A stretch of DNA of 64,000 nucleotides from Allobosea sp. BK604 (GTDB lineage Bacteria; Pseudomonadota; Alphaproteobacteria; Rhizobiales; Beijerinckiaceae), in NCBI RefSeq assembly GCF_004341515.1, contig NZ_SLZF01000013.1, forward strand, positions 124,001 to 188,000, given 5' to 3'. The notes below the pieces were generated by a model. It saw only the letters and a list, made by a program, of their open reading frames with translations. It was not told where the DNA came from and searched no databases. Position numbers and translations under genes: made by a program. This document shows positions 18,149 through 27,446 of the stretch, in pieces. Position 1 is the first letter of the stretch; each line of letters starts with the position of its first letter.

Positions 18149-19444
18149 ATGAACGCGCCCATTCCCGCTGCACCGCTCACCCTTTCCGGCCCTTCGATCA
18201 CGGTGCAGAAGATCCGCTCGGCCGGCGGCATCGAGGCCTGGCTCGTCGAGGAGCATAGCCTGCCGCTGATCGCGGTGGATTTTGCCTTCGACGGTGGCGC
18301 GACCCGTGATCCCGACAATCAGGCCGGCAGCGCCTATCTCGTCTCCGGCCTGCTCGACGAGGGCGCCGGCGATCTCGACGCCGAGGCCTTCCAGGGCAAG
18401 CTCGCCGACCAGGCCATCAGCCTCGGCTTCGATGCGCGCCGCGATGATTTCCATGGCCAGCTCCAGACCCTCTCGCGCCATCGCGATTCCGCCTTCGACC
18501 TGCTGGCGCTGGCCCTGAACGCGCCGCGCTTCGACGCCGACGCCGTCGCGCGCGTGAAGGCGCAGGTCGTCGCCGGCCTGCAGCGCCAGGCCCAGAACCC
18601 CGAAACCCTTTGCCGCAACGCGCTCTACGCCGCGGCCTATCCCGGTCACCCCTATGGCCGACCCGAGCGCGGCGATGTCGACAGCGTCTCGCGGCTGGAA
18701 TCCGCCGGGCTGAAGACGCTCTCGCGCGAGCTGCTCGCGCGCGCGGGCTTGAAGATCGTCGTGGTCGGCGACATCACGGCGAGCGAATTGTCCGAGCGGC
18801 TCGATCAGGTCTTCGGTGGCCTGCCGGCAGGCGAGACGCGGGCGCTTCCGACCGAACCGATCGCGGTCCAGGGCCTGGGCGAGACCCATGTCATCGATCT
18901 CGACGTGCCCCAGACCGTGCTGCGCTTCGTCGGCCCCGGTCCGATGCGGCGCGATCCCGACTTCATCATCGCGAGCGTGCTGAACCATATCCTCGGCGGC
19001 TCCGCCTTCACCTCGCGCCTGTTCATGGAGGTGCGCGAGAAGCGCGGCCTTGCCTATGGCGTCTCCTCCAGCCTGCTGCCGCTGCGCGAGAGCGCCATGC
19101 TGGTCGGCGGCACCGCCACCCGCAACGACCGCGCCGCCGAGTCGATGGCGGTCATCCGCGAGGAGATGCTGAAGCTCGCCAATGACGGGCCGAGCGAAAG
19201 CGAGGTCGAGGAGGCCAAGCGCTATATCATCGGCTCCTATCCGCTGCGCTTCGACACCTCGCCGAAGATCGCTGGCGAATTGCTCAGCCTCGCCATCAAC
19301 GATTTCGATCCGGAATTCCTCTCCGAGCGCAACAAGCTCTTCGCGGATGTGACGCTCGACGACGTCAAGCGCGTCGCCAGGCGTTTCTTCGGCGATCCGC
19401 GCCTGCTCGTGCAGGCGGTCGGCCGCCCGGTCGGGCTCGCCTGA
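18149..19444 (+). CDS. M16 family protein lacking the zinc motif (partner subunit)
   Basis: 431 residues, the same length as its upstream neighbour and the same two-domain fold. At the position of HxxEH it reads SAYLVSGLLDEGA, so neither His is present. The second half keeps the Arg/Tyr-rich substrate-binding segment FMEVREKRGLAYG typical of the non-catalytic half of M16 proteins. In known M16B heterodimers one subunit is catalytic and the other binds substrate; the tandem arrangement here supports that. The protease substrate is unknown. Confidence 0.9.
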   Translation: MNAPIPAAPLTLSGPSITVQKIRSAGGIEAWLVEEHSLPLIAVDFAFDGGATRDPDNQAGSAYLVSGLLDEGAGDLDAEAFQGKLADQAISLGFDARRDDFHGQLQTLSRHRDSAFDLLALALNAPRFDADAVARVKAQVVAGLQRQAQNPETLCRNALYAAAYPGHPYGRPERGDVDSVSRLESAGLKTLSRELLARAGLKIVVVGDITASELSERLDQVFGGLPAGETRALPTEPIAVQGLGETHVIDLDVPQTVLRFVGPGPMRRDPDFIIASVLNHILGGSAFTSRLFMEVREKRGLAYGVSSSLLPLRESAMLVGGTATRNDRAAESMAVIREEMLKLANDGPSESEVEEAKRYIIGSYPLRFDTSPKIAGELLSLAINDFDPEFLSERNKLFADVTLDDVKRVARRFFGDPRLLVQAVGRPVGLA

Positions 19445-19486
19445 CCAACGCATCGCATTTTCTTCCTCGACCACGGACCAACGGCC

Positions 19487-20809
19487 ATGCTGCAGCAAAG
19501 CTTCGATCTCGCGCTTGAATCCGGCGTTGGCGCTGGTGGCATTCCCGACGCCGCCTTCGAGAAGGCGCTCGCCGATCTCGGCCCGGCGCTCGCCCGGCTT
19601 AAAGAACAGGCCGACACCAGGTCGCTGCCGCTGCTCGGCCTGCCCTCCGATACCGCCGACCTGCCGCCGGTCCATGCCGCGGCCAGGCGACTGCGCGAGG
19701 GCGCGACCGACATCCTCGTGCTCGGCGTCGGCGGCTCCAGCCTCGGCGGCCAGACGCTGGCGCAACTCACCGGCTATGGCACGGTCGGCCTCTCCAGCTT
19801 CCTGCCGGAGCCGCGCATCCATTTCCTCGATAATCTCGATCCGATCACTTACGAGGCGCTGCTCAAGAAGCTGCCGCTGAAGACGACGAAATTCATCTCG
19901 ATCTCGAAATCGGGCGGCACCGGCGAGACCTTGCTGCAGACCATCGTGGCGATCACCGCGCTGCGCGGCGCCGGCATTGCCGAGGCTGATCTCGGCAAGC
20001 ATTTCCAGGGTCTCTCCGAGCCGGCCAAGCCCGGCAAGTTCCATGCGCTGCGCGCGTTGCTGGAGCCGTTCGGCACGCCCTTCCTCGATCATCATACCGG
20101 TGTCGGCGGCCGCTACTCGGTCCTGACCAATTGCGGCCTGCTGCCGGCTTCGACGCTCGGCCTCGACATCGAGGCGTTGCGCGCGGGCGCCGCCAAGGCG
20201 CTGGCGCCGGTTCTCGCCGGCAAGGGCGTGCGCGAGGTCCCGGCGGCGGTCGGCGCGGCGCTCCATCTCGCCGCCATGCGCTCGGGCAAGGGCATCGCCG
20301 TGCTGATGCCCTATGCCGACAAGCTCGCGCTCTTCACCCGCTGGTGGGTCCAGCTCTGGGCCGAGAGCCTGGGCAAGGACGGCAAGGGCACGCAGCCCGT
20401 CGCTGCGCTCGGTCCGGTCGACCAGCATTCGCAGCAGCAGCTCTATCTCGCCGGGCCGAAGGACAAGTTCTTCACGGTGCTGACCGTGGGCGCCAAGGGC
20501 AAGGGCCCGAAGATCGACGCCGGCCTGGCCGGCGTGATCGCCGAGCCGGATTTCGCCAACAAGACCATTGGCGATCTCGTCGCGGCGCAGGGCCTTGCCA
20601 TGGTCGACACCTTCGCCAAGAACGGCCGCTCGGTGCGCCGTCTCCATGTCGAGCATGTCGACGAGACCGTGCATGGCGAGTTGCTGATGCATTTCATGCT
20701 GGAGACGATCCTCACCGGCTACGGCATGGGCGTCGATCCCTTCGACCAAGAGGCGGTCGAGGAGGCGAAGATCCTCGCCAAGCGCTATCTTGCCGAGGGG
20801 CGCGGCTGA
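19487..20809 (+). CDS. pgi: Glucose-6-phosphate isomerase
   Basis: 440 residues, shorter than the ~550-residue enterobacterial enzyme and of the compact type. The sugar-phosphate isomerase folds are recognisable: VGGSSLGGQTL near residue 85, the phosphate-binding SKSGGTGETLLQT (about 141-153), GGRYSVLTNCGLLPA (about 207), and a C-terminal QLYLAGPKDKF stretch containing the Gln preceding the catalytic Lys region. Interconverts glucose-6-phosphate and fructose-6-phosphate in glycolysis/gluconeogenesis. Co-directional with the M16 pair and 40 bp upstream of mutL. Confidence 0.93.
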   Translation: MLQQSFDLALESGVGAGGIPDAAFEKALADLGPALARLKEQADTRSLPLLGLPSDTADLPPVHAAARRLREGATDILVLGVGGSSLGGQTLAQLTGYGTVGLSSFLPEPRIHFLDNLDPITYEALLKKLPLKTTKFISISKSGGTGETLLQTIVAITALRGAGIAEADLGKHFQGLSEPAKPGKFHALRALLEPFGTPFLDHHTGVGGRYSVLTNCGLLPASTLGLDIEALRAGAAKALAPVLAGKGVREVPAAVGAALHLAAMRSGKGIAVLMPYADKLALFTRWWVQLWAESLGKDGKGTQPVAALGPVDQHSQQQLYLAGPKDKFFTVLTVGAKGKGPKIDAGLAGVIAEPDFANKTIGDLVAAQGLAMVDTFAKNGRSVRRLHVEHVDETVHGELLMHFMLETILTGYGMGVDPFDQEAVEEAKILAKRYLAEGRG

Positions 20810-20849
20810 CGATTCGGCTGACCGCGTCCAGAGTTCCACTGGACAAGAC

Positions 20850-22658
20850 ATGACCGTTCGCCGCCTCGACCCGATCCTCGTCGACCGCATCGCCGCTGGC
20901 GAGGTCATCGAGCGGCCGGCCGCGGCGGTGAAGGAACTGGTCGAGAACGCGATCGATGCCGGTGCGCGTGCCGTCGCGGTGACGATCGCGGCCGGCGGGC
21001 GCGAACTGATCCGGGTCGTCGATGACGGCATCGGCATGTCGCCGGAGGATCTCGCGCTCTGCGTCGAGCGCCACGCCACCTCGAAGCTGCCGGATGGCGA
21101 TCTCTTCGCCATCGGCACGCTCGGCTTCCGCGGCGAGGCCTTGCCCTCGATCGGCTCGGTCGCCCGGCTCTCGATCACCACCCGCCGGCGCGAGGCGCAA
21201 CAGGGCCATGCCCTGGTGGTCGAAGCCGGCGAGAAGGGCGTCGTCCGTCCCGCCGCTGCCGCGCCCGGCACCCGTATCGAGGTCAGCGACCTCTTCATCT
21301 TCACCCCGGCCCGGCTCAAATTCCTCAAAAGCGGTCGCGCCGAGGCGCAGGCCGTCTCGGATATGCTTCGCCGGCTCGCTATCGCGCATCCGGCGATCCG
21401 GTTCTCGCTCGATGGCGACCATGTCACCGGCTTCGACTGGCCAGCCGAGCCGATCGGCGAGGAAGGATTGCTGCGCCGGCTTTCTCGCGCGCTCGGCCGC
21501 GACTTTCCCGAGAATGCGCTGAGGTTGGAGGCCGCGCGCGAGGGGTTCGGCGTATCGGGCTTCGCCGGCCTGCCGACCTTCCATCGCGGCACCTCGGCCG
21601 GCGTCCATCTTGCCGTCAACGGCAGGCCGGTGCGCGACAAGCTGCTGCTCTCGGCGGTGCGCGGCGCCTATGCCGACGTCGTGCCCTCCGACCGCCACCC
21701 CGTGCTCTTCCTCGATATCGGCTGCGCGCCCAATCTCGTCGACGTCAACGTCCACCCCGCCAAGAGCGAAGTCCGCTTCCGCGATCCCGCCCTGGTGCGC
21801 GGCCTCGTCGTCTCCGGGCTGAAGGCCGCGCTCGCCGAGGCCGGCCACCGCGCGACCACGACCGGCGGCGCGCGCACGCTCGAAGCCTTCCGCTCGGTGC
21901 TGATGGGGCAGGGCGGTCCCGGCGCGATCCAGCGGCCCGGCCTGCCACCGGCCATGGACTGGTCGCGGCCCGCGGCGCCGATCCGGCCGGCCATGCCGCT
22001 GCAATCCGGCTTCGCCGAATTCGCCCCCTCGGCCGATGCCCGCGCCCATGTCGCCGAGCCGGCGCCGGACGCGCTCGACCGGCCGCTCGGCGCCGCCCGC
22101 GCCCAGGTGCACGAGACCTATATCCTTGCCCAGACCCGCGACGGCGTGGTCATCGTCGACCAGCACGCTGCCCATGAGCGGCTGGTCTATGAGCGGCTCA
22201 AGGCCGAGCGCGCGAAGGCCGGCATCGCCCGCCAGGCGTTGCTGCTGCCCGAGGTGGTCGAGCTCGATCCCGTCGATGCCGACCGGCTGAACGCTGCCTC
22301 GGACGATCTCGCCTCGCTCGGCCTCGTCATCGAATCCTTCGGCCCCGGCGCGGTGCTGGTGCGCGAGGCGCCGAACGCGCTTGCCGGCGGCAACCTGCAG
22401 AAGCTCGTCCGTGATGTCGCCGACACGCTCGCCGAGCACGGCGATTCCGGCTCGATCGAGCGGCGGCTCGACCATGTGCTCGCGACCATGGCCTGCCATA
22501 ACTCGGTCCGCGCCGGCCGGCGCCTGCGGCCGGAGGAAATGGACGCGCTGCTGCGCGAGATGGAGGTCACGCCCAATTCCGGGCAGTGCAACCATGGCCG
22601 GCCGACCTATGTCGAGCTGAAGCTCAGCGACATCGAGAAGCTGTTCGGGCGCCGCTGA
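20850..22658 (+). CDS. mutL: DNA mismatch repair protein
   Basis: 602 residues from the ATG at 20850; upstream in-frame codons are not conserved. The GHKL ATPase motifs are all present at the N-terminus: ELVENAIDAGA, DDGIGMS and GFRGEALPSIGS. The C-terminal dimerisation domain keeps DQHAAHERLVYE (the DQHAx2Ex4E endonuclease motif), ACHNSVRAG and CNHGRP. The presence of the endonuclease motif predicts a nicking MutL, as in bacteria that lack MutH. The linker (about 330-420) is Pro/Ala-rich as expected. Confidence 0.96.
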   Translation: MTVRRLDPILVDRIAAGEVIERPAAAVKELVENAIDAGARAVAVTIAAGGRELIRVVDDGIGMSPEDLALCVERHATSKLPDGDLFAIGTLGFRGEALPSIGSVARLSITTRRREAQQGHALVVEAGEKGVVRPAAAAPGTRIEVSDLFIFTPARLKFLKSGRAEAQAVSDMLRRLAIAHPAIRFSLDGDHVTGFDWPAEPIGEEGLLRRLSRALGRDFPENALRLEAAREGFGVSGFAGLPTFHRGTSAGVHLAVNGRPVRDKLLLSAVRGAYADVVPSDRHPVLFLDIGCAPNLVDVNVHPAKSEVRFRDPALVRGLVVSGLKAALAEAGHRATTTGGARTLEAFRSVLMGQGGPGAIQRPGLPPAMDWSRPAAPIRPAMPLQSGFAEFAPSADARAHVAEPAPDALDRPLGAARAQVHETYILAQTRDGVVIVDQHAAHERLVYERLKAERAKAGIARQALLLPEVVELDPVDADRLNAASDDLASLGLVIESFGPGAVLVREAPNALAGGNLQKLVRDVADTLAEHGDSGSIERRLDHVLATMACHNSVRAGRRLRPEEMDALLREMEVTPNSGQCNHGRPTYVELKLSDIEKLFGRR

Positions 22659-22710
22659 CCGGCCCGGAATGCCCGCCGCTGCGGCAGGCCCAGCCCTGCG
22701 CAAGCGACTA

Positions 22711-22722
22711 TACCATACGGTA
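22711..22722. promoter_or_regulatory. Candidate operator upstream of the TetR gene
   Basis: TACCATACGGTA, a near-perfect dyad (TACC/GGTA arms) in the 146-bp gap before the regulator; a partial match (CTTGCGGTA) follows about 30 bp later. Autoregulation by the adjacent TetR protein is the usual pattern, but the site is only inferred. Confidence 0.35.
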
Positions 22723-22804
22723 AGTGGCCACAGCGCCGGTGACCTTGCGGTAGCTCCGGCCGGTCAATAACCTCACCGACCAGTGAAGCCCTGAGTCTCG
22801 TGCG

Positions 22805-23461
22805 ATGAGCAATGTGCCTGCGCCTGCCGAAGCTCGGCCGGTTCCCCGCCGATCAAGCCCGGCCGCGCAAGCCAAGCGCGCGGCGATCCTGAAGGCCGCC
22901 GAGCAGGCTTTCCTCGAGGAAGGCTATCAGCTCGCCTCGATGGACCGCATCGCTGAGCGGGCCGATACGACCAAGCGCACGGTCTATGATCATTTCGGCA
23001 GCAAGGACGCGCTGTTCTTCGCCGTCATCGCCGCGGCCTGCCGCAGCATCGTCGCGGCCCTGCCGGGACCGGCGGCCCTGAAGCCGGATCCGCGCGAAGG
23101 GCTCGCCCAACTGGCGCGCGCCATCGCCACCGTCGTCACTTCGGTCGATTGCATCCGCCTGCAGCGCCTCGTCATCTCCGAGGCGGAGCGCCATCCGCAA
23201 TTCGCCGCCATGCTCTACGACACGGCGCTGCTCGGCGCCGAAATGGCGCTGATCGGCTATCTAGAGCATTGCGTCGCAACCAAGCGGCTGAAGCCGCATG
23301 ATTGCCAAGTCTCGTCGCGCCTGCTGATCGACGTGATGATCCATGGCGCCAGCCTGCGCAAGCTGCTCGCCGTCAGCGGTCGCGAGGCAGAGCGCCTGGC
23401 AGATATGGGCAATGTCGATCAGGTCATCGACTTCGTCGTCTCGGCCTTCCGGATGCCGTGA
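22805..23461 (+). CDS. TetR/AcrR family transcriptional regulator
   Basis: 218 residues. After a basic Pro-rich N-terminus, residues about 22-68 form the TetR helix-turn-helix (AFLEEGYQLASMDRIAERA then TTKRTVYDHFGSKDALF). The C-terminal ligand domain resembles the AefR/AcrR C-terminal type (LVISEAERHPQFAAMLYD). Likely a repressor of an efflux or stress gene, but no target gene is adjacent: mutL lies upstream in the same direction and rsmD downstream is convergent. Confidence 0.88.
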   Translation: MSNVPAPAEARPVPRRSSPAAQAKRAAILKAAEQAFLEEGYQLASMDRIAERADTTKRTVYDHFGSKDALFFAVIAAACRSIVAALPGPAALKPDPREGLAQLARAIATVVTSVDCIRLQRLVISEAERHPQFAAMLYDTALLGAEMALIGYLEHCVATKRLKPHDCQVSSRLLIDVMIHGASLRKLLAVSGREAERLADMGNVDQVIDFVVSAFRMP

Positions 23462-23482
23462 CGCCAGGGCGCGCAGGAGGTT

Positions 23483-24040
23483 TCAGGCGCGCAGGATCAG
23501 CACCTGCGTCTCGCCATAGTCGCGCCGCTCCAGAAGCGTGAACCCATCGGGCAGTGCGAGCTCGGCATCGACGGCTTCTTCGAGCACGATGAGCGCGTCC
23601 GCCGCCAGCCAGCCGCCCTCGTGTGCCGAGAGCAGGGCCTTCTCGCCCAACCCTTTGCGATAGGGCGGATCGCAGAACACTAGGCCGAAAGGCGGCATCG
23701 GGCCGATCGGGCCGAGCTTGGTCGCGTCGCGGCGATAGATCCGGCTGAGGCCCGCCAGGCCGAGCGCCATCTGGTTCTCGCGGATCAGGCCGCGCGCCTC
23801 GGTGCCGTCATCGACCAGGAGCGCAAAGGCTGCCCCGCGCGAGAGCGCCTCGAAGGCCATCGCGCCGGTGCCGGCAAAGAGATCGAGCACGCGCGCGCCC
23901 TCGGCCACGTCCTCATAGGCATGGGCGAGCACATTGAAGAGCGATTCCCGCAAACGATCCGAGGTCGGGCGAATGCTGCCGATCCCCGGTTTCGGCCCGG
24001 CCAGGGGCCGGCCGCCGAAACGTCCGCCGACGATGCGCAT
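23483..24040 (-). CDS. rsmD: 16S rRNA (guanine966-N2)-methyltransferase
   Basis: 185 residues. N-terminal MRIVGGRFGGRPL and PTSDRLRESLFN are diagnostic of RsmD; the SAM-binding loop is LDLFAGTGAMAFEALSRGA and the catalytic motif is VFCDPPYRKG. Methylates G966 of 16S rRNA during 30S assembly. It starts 11 bp after the rluB stop, forming a two-gene RNA-modification operon. Confidence 0.94.
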   Translation of the reverse strand: MRIVGGRFGGRPLAGPKPGIGSIRPTSDRLRESLFNVLAHAYEDVAEGARVLDLFAGTGAMAFEALSRGAAFALLVDDGTEARGLIRENQMALGLAGLSRIYRRDATKLGPIGPMPPFGLVFCDPPYRKGLGEKALLSAHEGGWLAADALIVLEEAVDAELALPDGFTLLERRDYGETQVLILRA

Positions 24041-24051
24041 CGCCTCAAGCC

Positions 24052-26100
24052 TCAGTCACGCTTGCCGCCGCCGGGCCGCGGGCCACGTCCACCCGGCTTG
24101 CCACCGCCCGATTTGCCGCCGCCCGGTTTGCCGCCGAAGGGACGGCCGCCAGCCGGCTTGCCGCCTGCGCTGCGGCCGGGCGGCCGATCGCCGAAGCTGC
24201 GGCCGCGGGGCCGCTCGGCACCTTCGCGGGGTGTCCGCGCCGGCCGTTCGCCGCGCGGCGCGCGCTCCTGCCAGGGACGTTCGTCGCCGCGGTCCCGTCC
24301 GGCCGTCTCCTCGCGCGGACGCCGGGCCGGCCGGTCACCAAGGCCGTGCTCGGCGGCACCGCGCTCCGACCGTTTGACACGCTGGACCGGGCCGCTGCGC
24401 TCGGCGCGTGGCTTGCGCCCCGGCGCTTCTTCGCGCGCGGGAGCGCTGACCCGCTCGACCAGGACGCGCCGTCCCTTCGGATCGGCGATCGGCGTGTCGC
24501 GCTTGCGCCTGACCTCGCCGCCTTCCTCGCGCGTCTGACGCTCGAGCTTGGGGTCGGCGCCGCGCCGTGGCGGCGCCTTGCGCTCGCGCTGCGGCTCGGC
24601 CTCGGCATCGCGCCAGACGGTGCGCTTCCACGGCTTCTCGCTGCGCCGCTCGTCGCGCGACGGCGTGCGCGCGCTGTCCTCGCCATGCCCCGGCCGGGCT
24701 CCGTCGCGTCGGCGCGGCCGGTCGTCGCCGCTTGGCGCGCGGCGGTGCGGCGCCGGAACCTCGTCACGGCGGGGCGCCTCGAAATCGGTGCCGGCCTTGG
24801 CCATCAGCTCTTCGCCGAGCTGGTCGCGCAGCACCCGCGAGCGGATCTCGTCGACCTCGCCCTCATCGAGATCGCCGAGCTGGAATGGGCCGAACGAGAC
24901 CCGGATCAGCCGGTTCACGGCGAGGCCGAGATGCTCGAGCACCGTCTTGACCTCGCGGTTCTTGCCCTCGCGCAGATCGACGGTGAGCCAGGTATTCGAG
25001 CCCTGCTCGCGCTCGAAACGGGCGATCACCGGACCATAGGCGACGCCCTCGATGGTGACGCCATTGGAGAGCGTGTCGAGCCTGTCCTGTGTGACGCTGC
25101 CGAAGGCGCGCACGCGGTAGCGCCTGAGCCAGCCGGTCTCGGGCAGCTCCAGCACCCGCGCCAGCCCGCCATCATTGGTCAGGAGCAGCAGGCCTTCGGT
25201 GTTGATGTCGAGCCGGCCGATCGTCAGCACGCGCGGCAAGTCCTCCGGCAGCGCCTCGAACACGGTCGGGCGGCCCTCGGGATCGTGGTTGGTCGTCACC
25301 AGCCCGCGCGGCTTGTGGTAGAGCCACATCCGGGTGCGCTCGCGCTCGGGCAAGGGCTCGCCATCGACCAGGATGATGTCGTTGGGGCCGACATCGAGAG
25401 CCGGGCTCTCGATCACCGCGCCGTTCACGCTGACGCGGCCTTCCTCGATCATCGCCTCGCTCTCGCGGCGCGAGGCGACGCCGGCGCGCGCCATCACCTT
25501 GGCGATGCGCTCAGGAGCCTTCTCTGATGGGAGGATCCGCGGAGCGGCCTGAAGCTCGGCCTCGTCACGGCGCGGGCGGCGAGGGCGGTCGTCTCCAGTG
25601 CGCGAGCGGGCCGGCCTGTCGAATTTCGGCTTGTCGAAGCGCTTGCCGCCATCGCGGTCCCCGAAATTCCTGCTGCGAGGCGCACCCTCGCGCTGATCTG
25701 CAGGCTTGTCGAAGCGGCGAGCCGGGCGCTCGCCGCCCTCGGTTGAAGCGCGGCGTGGACGATCTTCGCCCGAACGGGCGCGGAACGTCGCGCGTTCGCC
25801 TTCGGCCCTGGCGCGGAAGGGGCGCTCGCCGCCTTCACGCGGCGGGCGCGGCGCACCATCGCGCTGTCCCGTGGGCTTGTCGAAGCGACGGGCGGGCCGC
25901 TCGGCCCCATCCGCCGAGCTGCGGCGCGGACGATCATCCTCTGAGCGGCCGCGGAACGGCTTGCGCTCGCCGCCTGACGACCGGCCGCCGGCCGGGCCAC
26001 GGCCCTTGCCGTCGCCGCCGCGAAATCCGCCGCCTTTGCCGCCGGCGCCGCCGCCCTTGCGTGGACCACGGCTTTTCTGGTTGTTGTCGTCGCTCATCAT
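24052..26100 (-). CDS. rluB: RluB/RsuA-type rRNA pseudouridine synthase with long disordered N- and C-terminal extensions
   Basis: 682 residues from the first of two consecutive ATGs (26100 or 26097). The enzyme core (about 195-440) has an S4 RNA-binding domain (ERIAKVMARAGVASRRESEA) and the catalytic motif GRLDINTEGLLLLTNDGG with Asp298. It is flanked by about 190 residues of Gly/Arg/Asp-rich sequence before and about 240 Arg/Glu/Pro-rich residues after, more than doubling the usual ~250-300. The N-terminal extension contains an internal duplication of about 27 residues (around 59-85 and 117-142, both containing GAERPARRFDKP-like text). Such RG-rich tails probably bind RNA; they are typical of Rhizobiales copies. 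Confidence 0.92.
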   Translation of the reverse strand: MMSDDNNQKSRGPRKGGGAGGKGGGFRGGDGKGRGPAGGRSSGGERKPFRGRSEDDRPRRSSADGAERPARRFDKPTGQRDGAPRPPREGGERPFRARAEGERATFRARSGEDRPRRASTEGGERPARRFDKPADQREGAPRSRNFGDRDGGKRFDKPKFDRPARSRTGDDRPRRPRRDEAELQAAPRILPSEKAPERIAKVMARAGVASRRESEAMIEEGRVSVNGAVIESPALDVGPNDIILVDGEPLPERERTRMWLYHKPRGLVTTNHDPEGRPTVFEALPEDLPRVLTIGRLDINTEGLLLLTNDGGLARVLELPETGWLRRYRVRAFGSVTQDRLDTLSNGVTIEGVAYGPVIARFEREQGSNTWLTVDLREGKNREVKTVLEHLGLAVNRLIRVSFGPFQLGDLDEGEVDEIRSRVLRDQLGEELMAKAGTDFEAPRRDEVPAPHRRAPSGDDRPRRRDGARPGHGEDSARTPSRDERRSEKPWKRTVWRDAEAEPQRERKAPPRRGADPKLERQTREEGGEVRRKRDTPIADPKGRRVLVERVSAPAREEAPGRKPRAERSGPVQRVKRSERGAAEHGLGDRPARRPREETAGRDRGDERPWQERAPRGERPARTPREGAERPRGRSFGDRPPGRSAGGKPAGGRPFGGKPGGGKSGGGKPGGRGPRPGGGKRD

Positions 26101-26170
26101 CGCTCCTGCATAGCCGGCGCTTGTAGCAGAGCGGTTCCCACGTCGCGAGCGCCAAAGCAGGGACGGCACG

Positions 26171-26632
26171 TTGCAATCCAAGCCAGATCGCGCTTCCGAT
26201 GGAATGATGATCGCGCTTGCCGAGGCGCGGGCCGCCGGTGCACGCGGCGAGGTGCCGGTCGGGGCGGTGGTGATGCGCGGTGGTGCGATCCTCGCCAGCG
26301 CCGGCAACCGCACCCTGGAGCGCAAGGATCCGACCGCCCATGCCGAGATGCTGGCGCTGCGGCTCGCCTGCGAGGAGATCGGCAGCGAGCGGCTGATCGG
26401 CTGCGATCTCTATGTCTCGCTCGAGCCCTGCCCGATGTGCGCGGCCGCGATTTCCTTCGCCCGCATCCGGAGACTCTATTTCGGCGCCTCCGATCCCAAG
26501 GGCGGGGCTGTCGAGAACGGTGTCAGGCTCTATGGCAGCCCGACCTGCCACCATGCGCCCGAGGTCTATGGCGGCCTGAGCGAGGGCGAGGCGTCGACGT
26601 TGTTGCGCGATTTCTTTAGGGAGCGGCGCTAA
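26171..26632 (+). CDS. tadA: tRNA-specific adenosine deaminase
   Basis: 153 residues from a TTG; the paired ATGs at 26204 would give a 142-residue protein starting at MMIALAEARAAG, which matches family starts better. Zinc/catalytic motifs HAEM and PCPMCAAA are intact, with the family's GEVPVGAVV strand before them. Deaminates the wobble adenosine of tRNA-Arg(ACG) to inosine. Divergent from rluB. Confidence 0.93.
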   Translation: MQSKPDRASDGMMIALAEARAAGARGEVPVGAVVMRGGAILASAGNRTLERKDPTAHAEMLALRLACEEIGSERLIGCDLYVSLEPCPMCAAAISFARIRRLYFGASDPKGGAVENGVRLYGSPTCHHAPEVYGGLSEGEASTLLRDFFRERR

Positions 26633-26898
26633 AATTTTAATCAATCAGTTTTGCACGCGCGATCTGATGTAATAACTATCAATGTGAGGTAATCCGGAAG
26701 TATGATGTGACCTGAAAGGCTATATCTTTAGGGGTATCGCGAGGTAAGAAGGATAGGCCCGGATTGACGCGTCGAATTGCTCGACGGGGCTGCCACGTTT
26801 TCGCCTTCTGCTTCTCGTAGGTGGCCGCTGCACTGCTCGGCCAGACCAAGAGATGGTGGCTTGAGCCTTTCATTCCCCCAGATATGTTCAGGTCAATT
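26633..26898. other. AT-richer intergenic region between tadA and the M15-like gene
   Basis: 266 bp, noticeably richer in A/T than its surroundings in the first 100 bp (AAAATTTTAATCAATCAG just after tadA). It probably holds the promoter of the downstream secreted protein. I see no ORF or clear terminator in it. Confidence 0.5.
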
Positions 26899-27321
26899 AT
26901 GCGTCCATTTGCACTGGCTGCGCTTCTCGCTGTCTGCTGCCCCGCGCTCTCATTCGCCAACGTCCCGTTGCAGCAGGTTTCATTCCAGCCTCAGGTGAAA
27001 GGGCTCGGCTGCCTCAAGCCGGAAGCCGTTGCCATGATCAAGGAACTCGTCGCCAAGATCGGCCCGATCCAGATCACTTCGACCTGCGGCGGCCGCCACG
27101 CCCGTCGCTCCCAGCATTACCGCGGTAACGCCATCGACTTCCGGCCGCTCGCCACCTCGTCGCGCAAGGCTGTTGCCGTCGCCAAATCCCTTCAAAGCAC
27201 CGGCGGTGTCGGCTCCTATTCCAACGGTCTCGTTCACGTCGATGTCGGTGACCGCGAGATCTCCTGGTACGGGCACAAGCGCTCGCGCCGGGTCGCCTAT
27301 GCCCGGCTCGGGCGCCGCTGA
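26899..27321 (+). CDS. Exported M15/DUF882-like peptidoglycan peptidase-type protein
   Basis: 140 residues from the ATG at 26899, which has AGG seven bases upstream and gives a clean signal peptide (MRPFALAALLAVCCPALSFA); an ATG at 26884 in the same frame is possible. The mature domain is about 115 residues: GCLKPEAV, then SQHYRGNAIDFRPL with the His-x6-Asp zinc pair, then GLVHVDVG with the third His. These match the M15/YcbK-type D-Ala-D-Ala peptidase fold, so the protein could trim peptidoglycan, but it may be a non-catalytic relative. Flanked downstream by repeat A2. Confidence 0.8.
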   Translation: MRPFALAALLAVCCPALSFANVPLQQVSFQPQVKGLGCLKPEAVAMIKELVAKIGPIQITSTCGGRHARRSQHYRGNAIDFRPLATSSRKAVAVAKSLQSTGGVGSYSNGLVHVDVGDREISWYGHKRSRRVAYARLGRR

Positions 27322-27341
27322 CGGAGCTCTCGCCCCGACGC

Positions 27342-27446
27342 CTAGAGCATTTCCGCGTTTCTCCGAAACGCGAAATTCTCTATCTATTTGTTTTGACGCA
27401 TTTTCTTCACGCGAACCGGCGTCCACTTCGCTCGAAAATGCTCTAG
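27342..27446 (+). repeat. Family A interspersed repeat, copy A2
   Basis: 105 bp, bounded by CTAG on both sides with inverted termini CTAGAGCATTT / AAATGCTCTAG. Central signature TCTATCTATTTGTTTTGACG then CACGCGAACCGG. The right-hand CTAG supplies the TAG stop of the minus-strand tauE gene. Confidence 0.92.

Noticed and set aside
18137..21640. A 1,167-codon open frame on the minus strand
   Set aside because: It lies antisense to the M16 pair, pgi and mutL, all recognisable proteins; it is a by-product of high-GC codon bias and has no family motif.
23262..23272. CTAGAGCATTG inside the TetR gene as another family A end
   Set aside because: Only about ten bases match and no other part of the element follows; it is in frame within a conserved protein.
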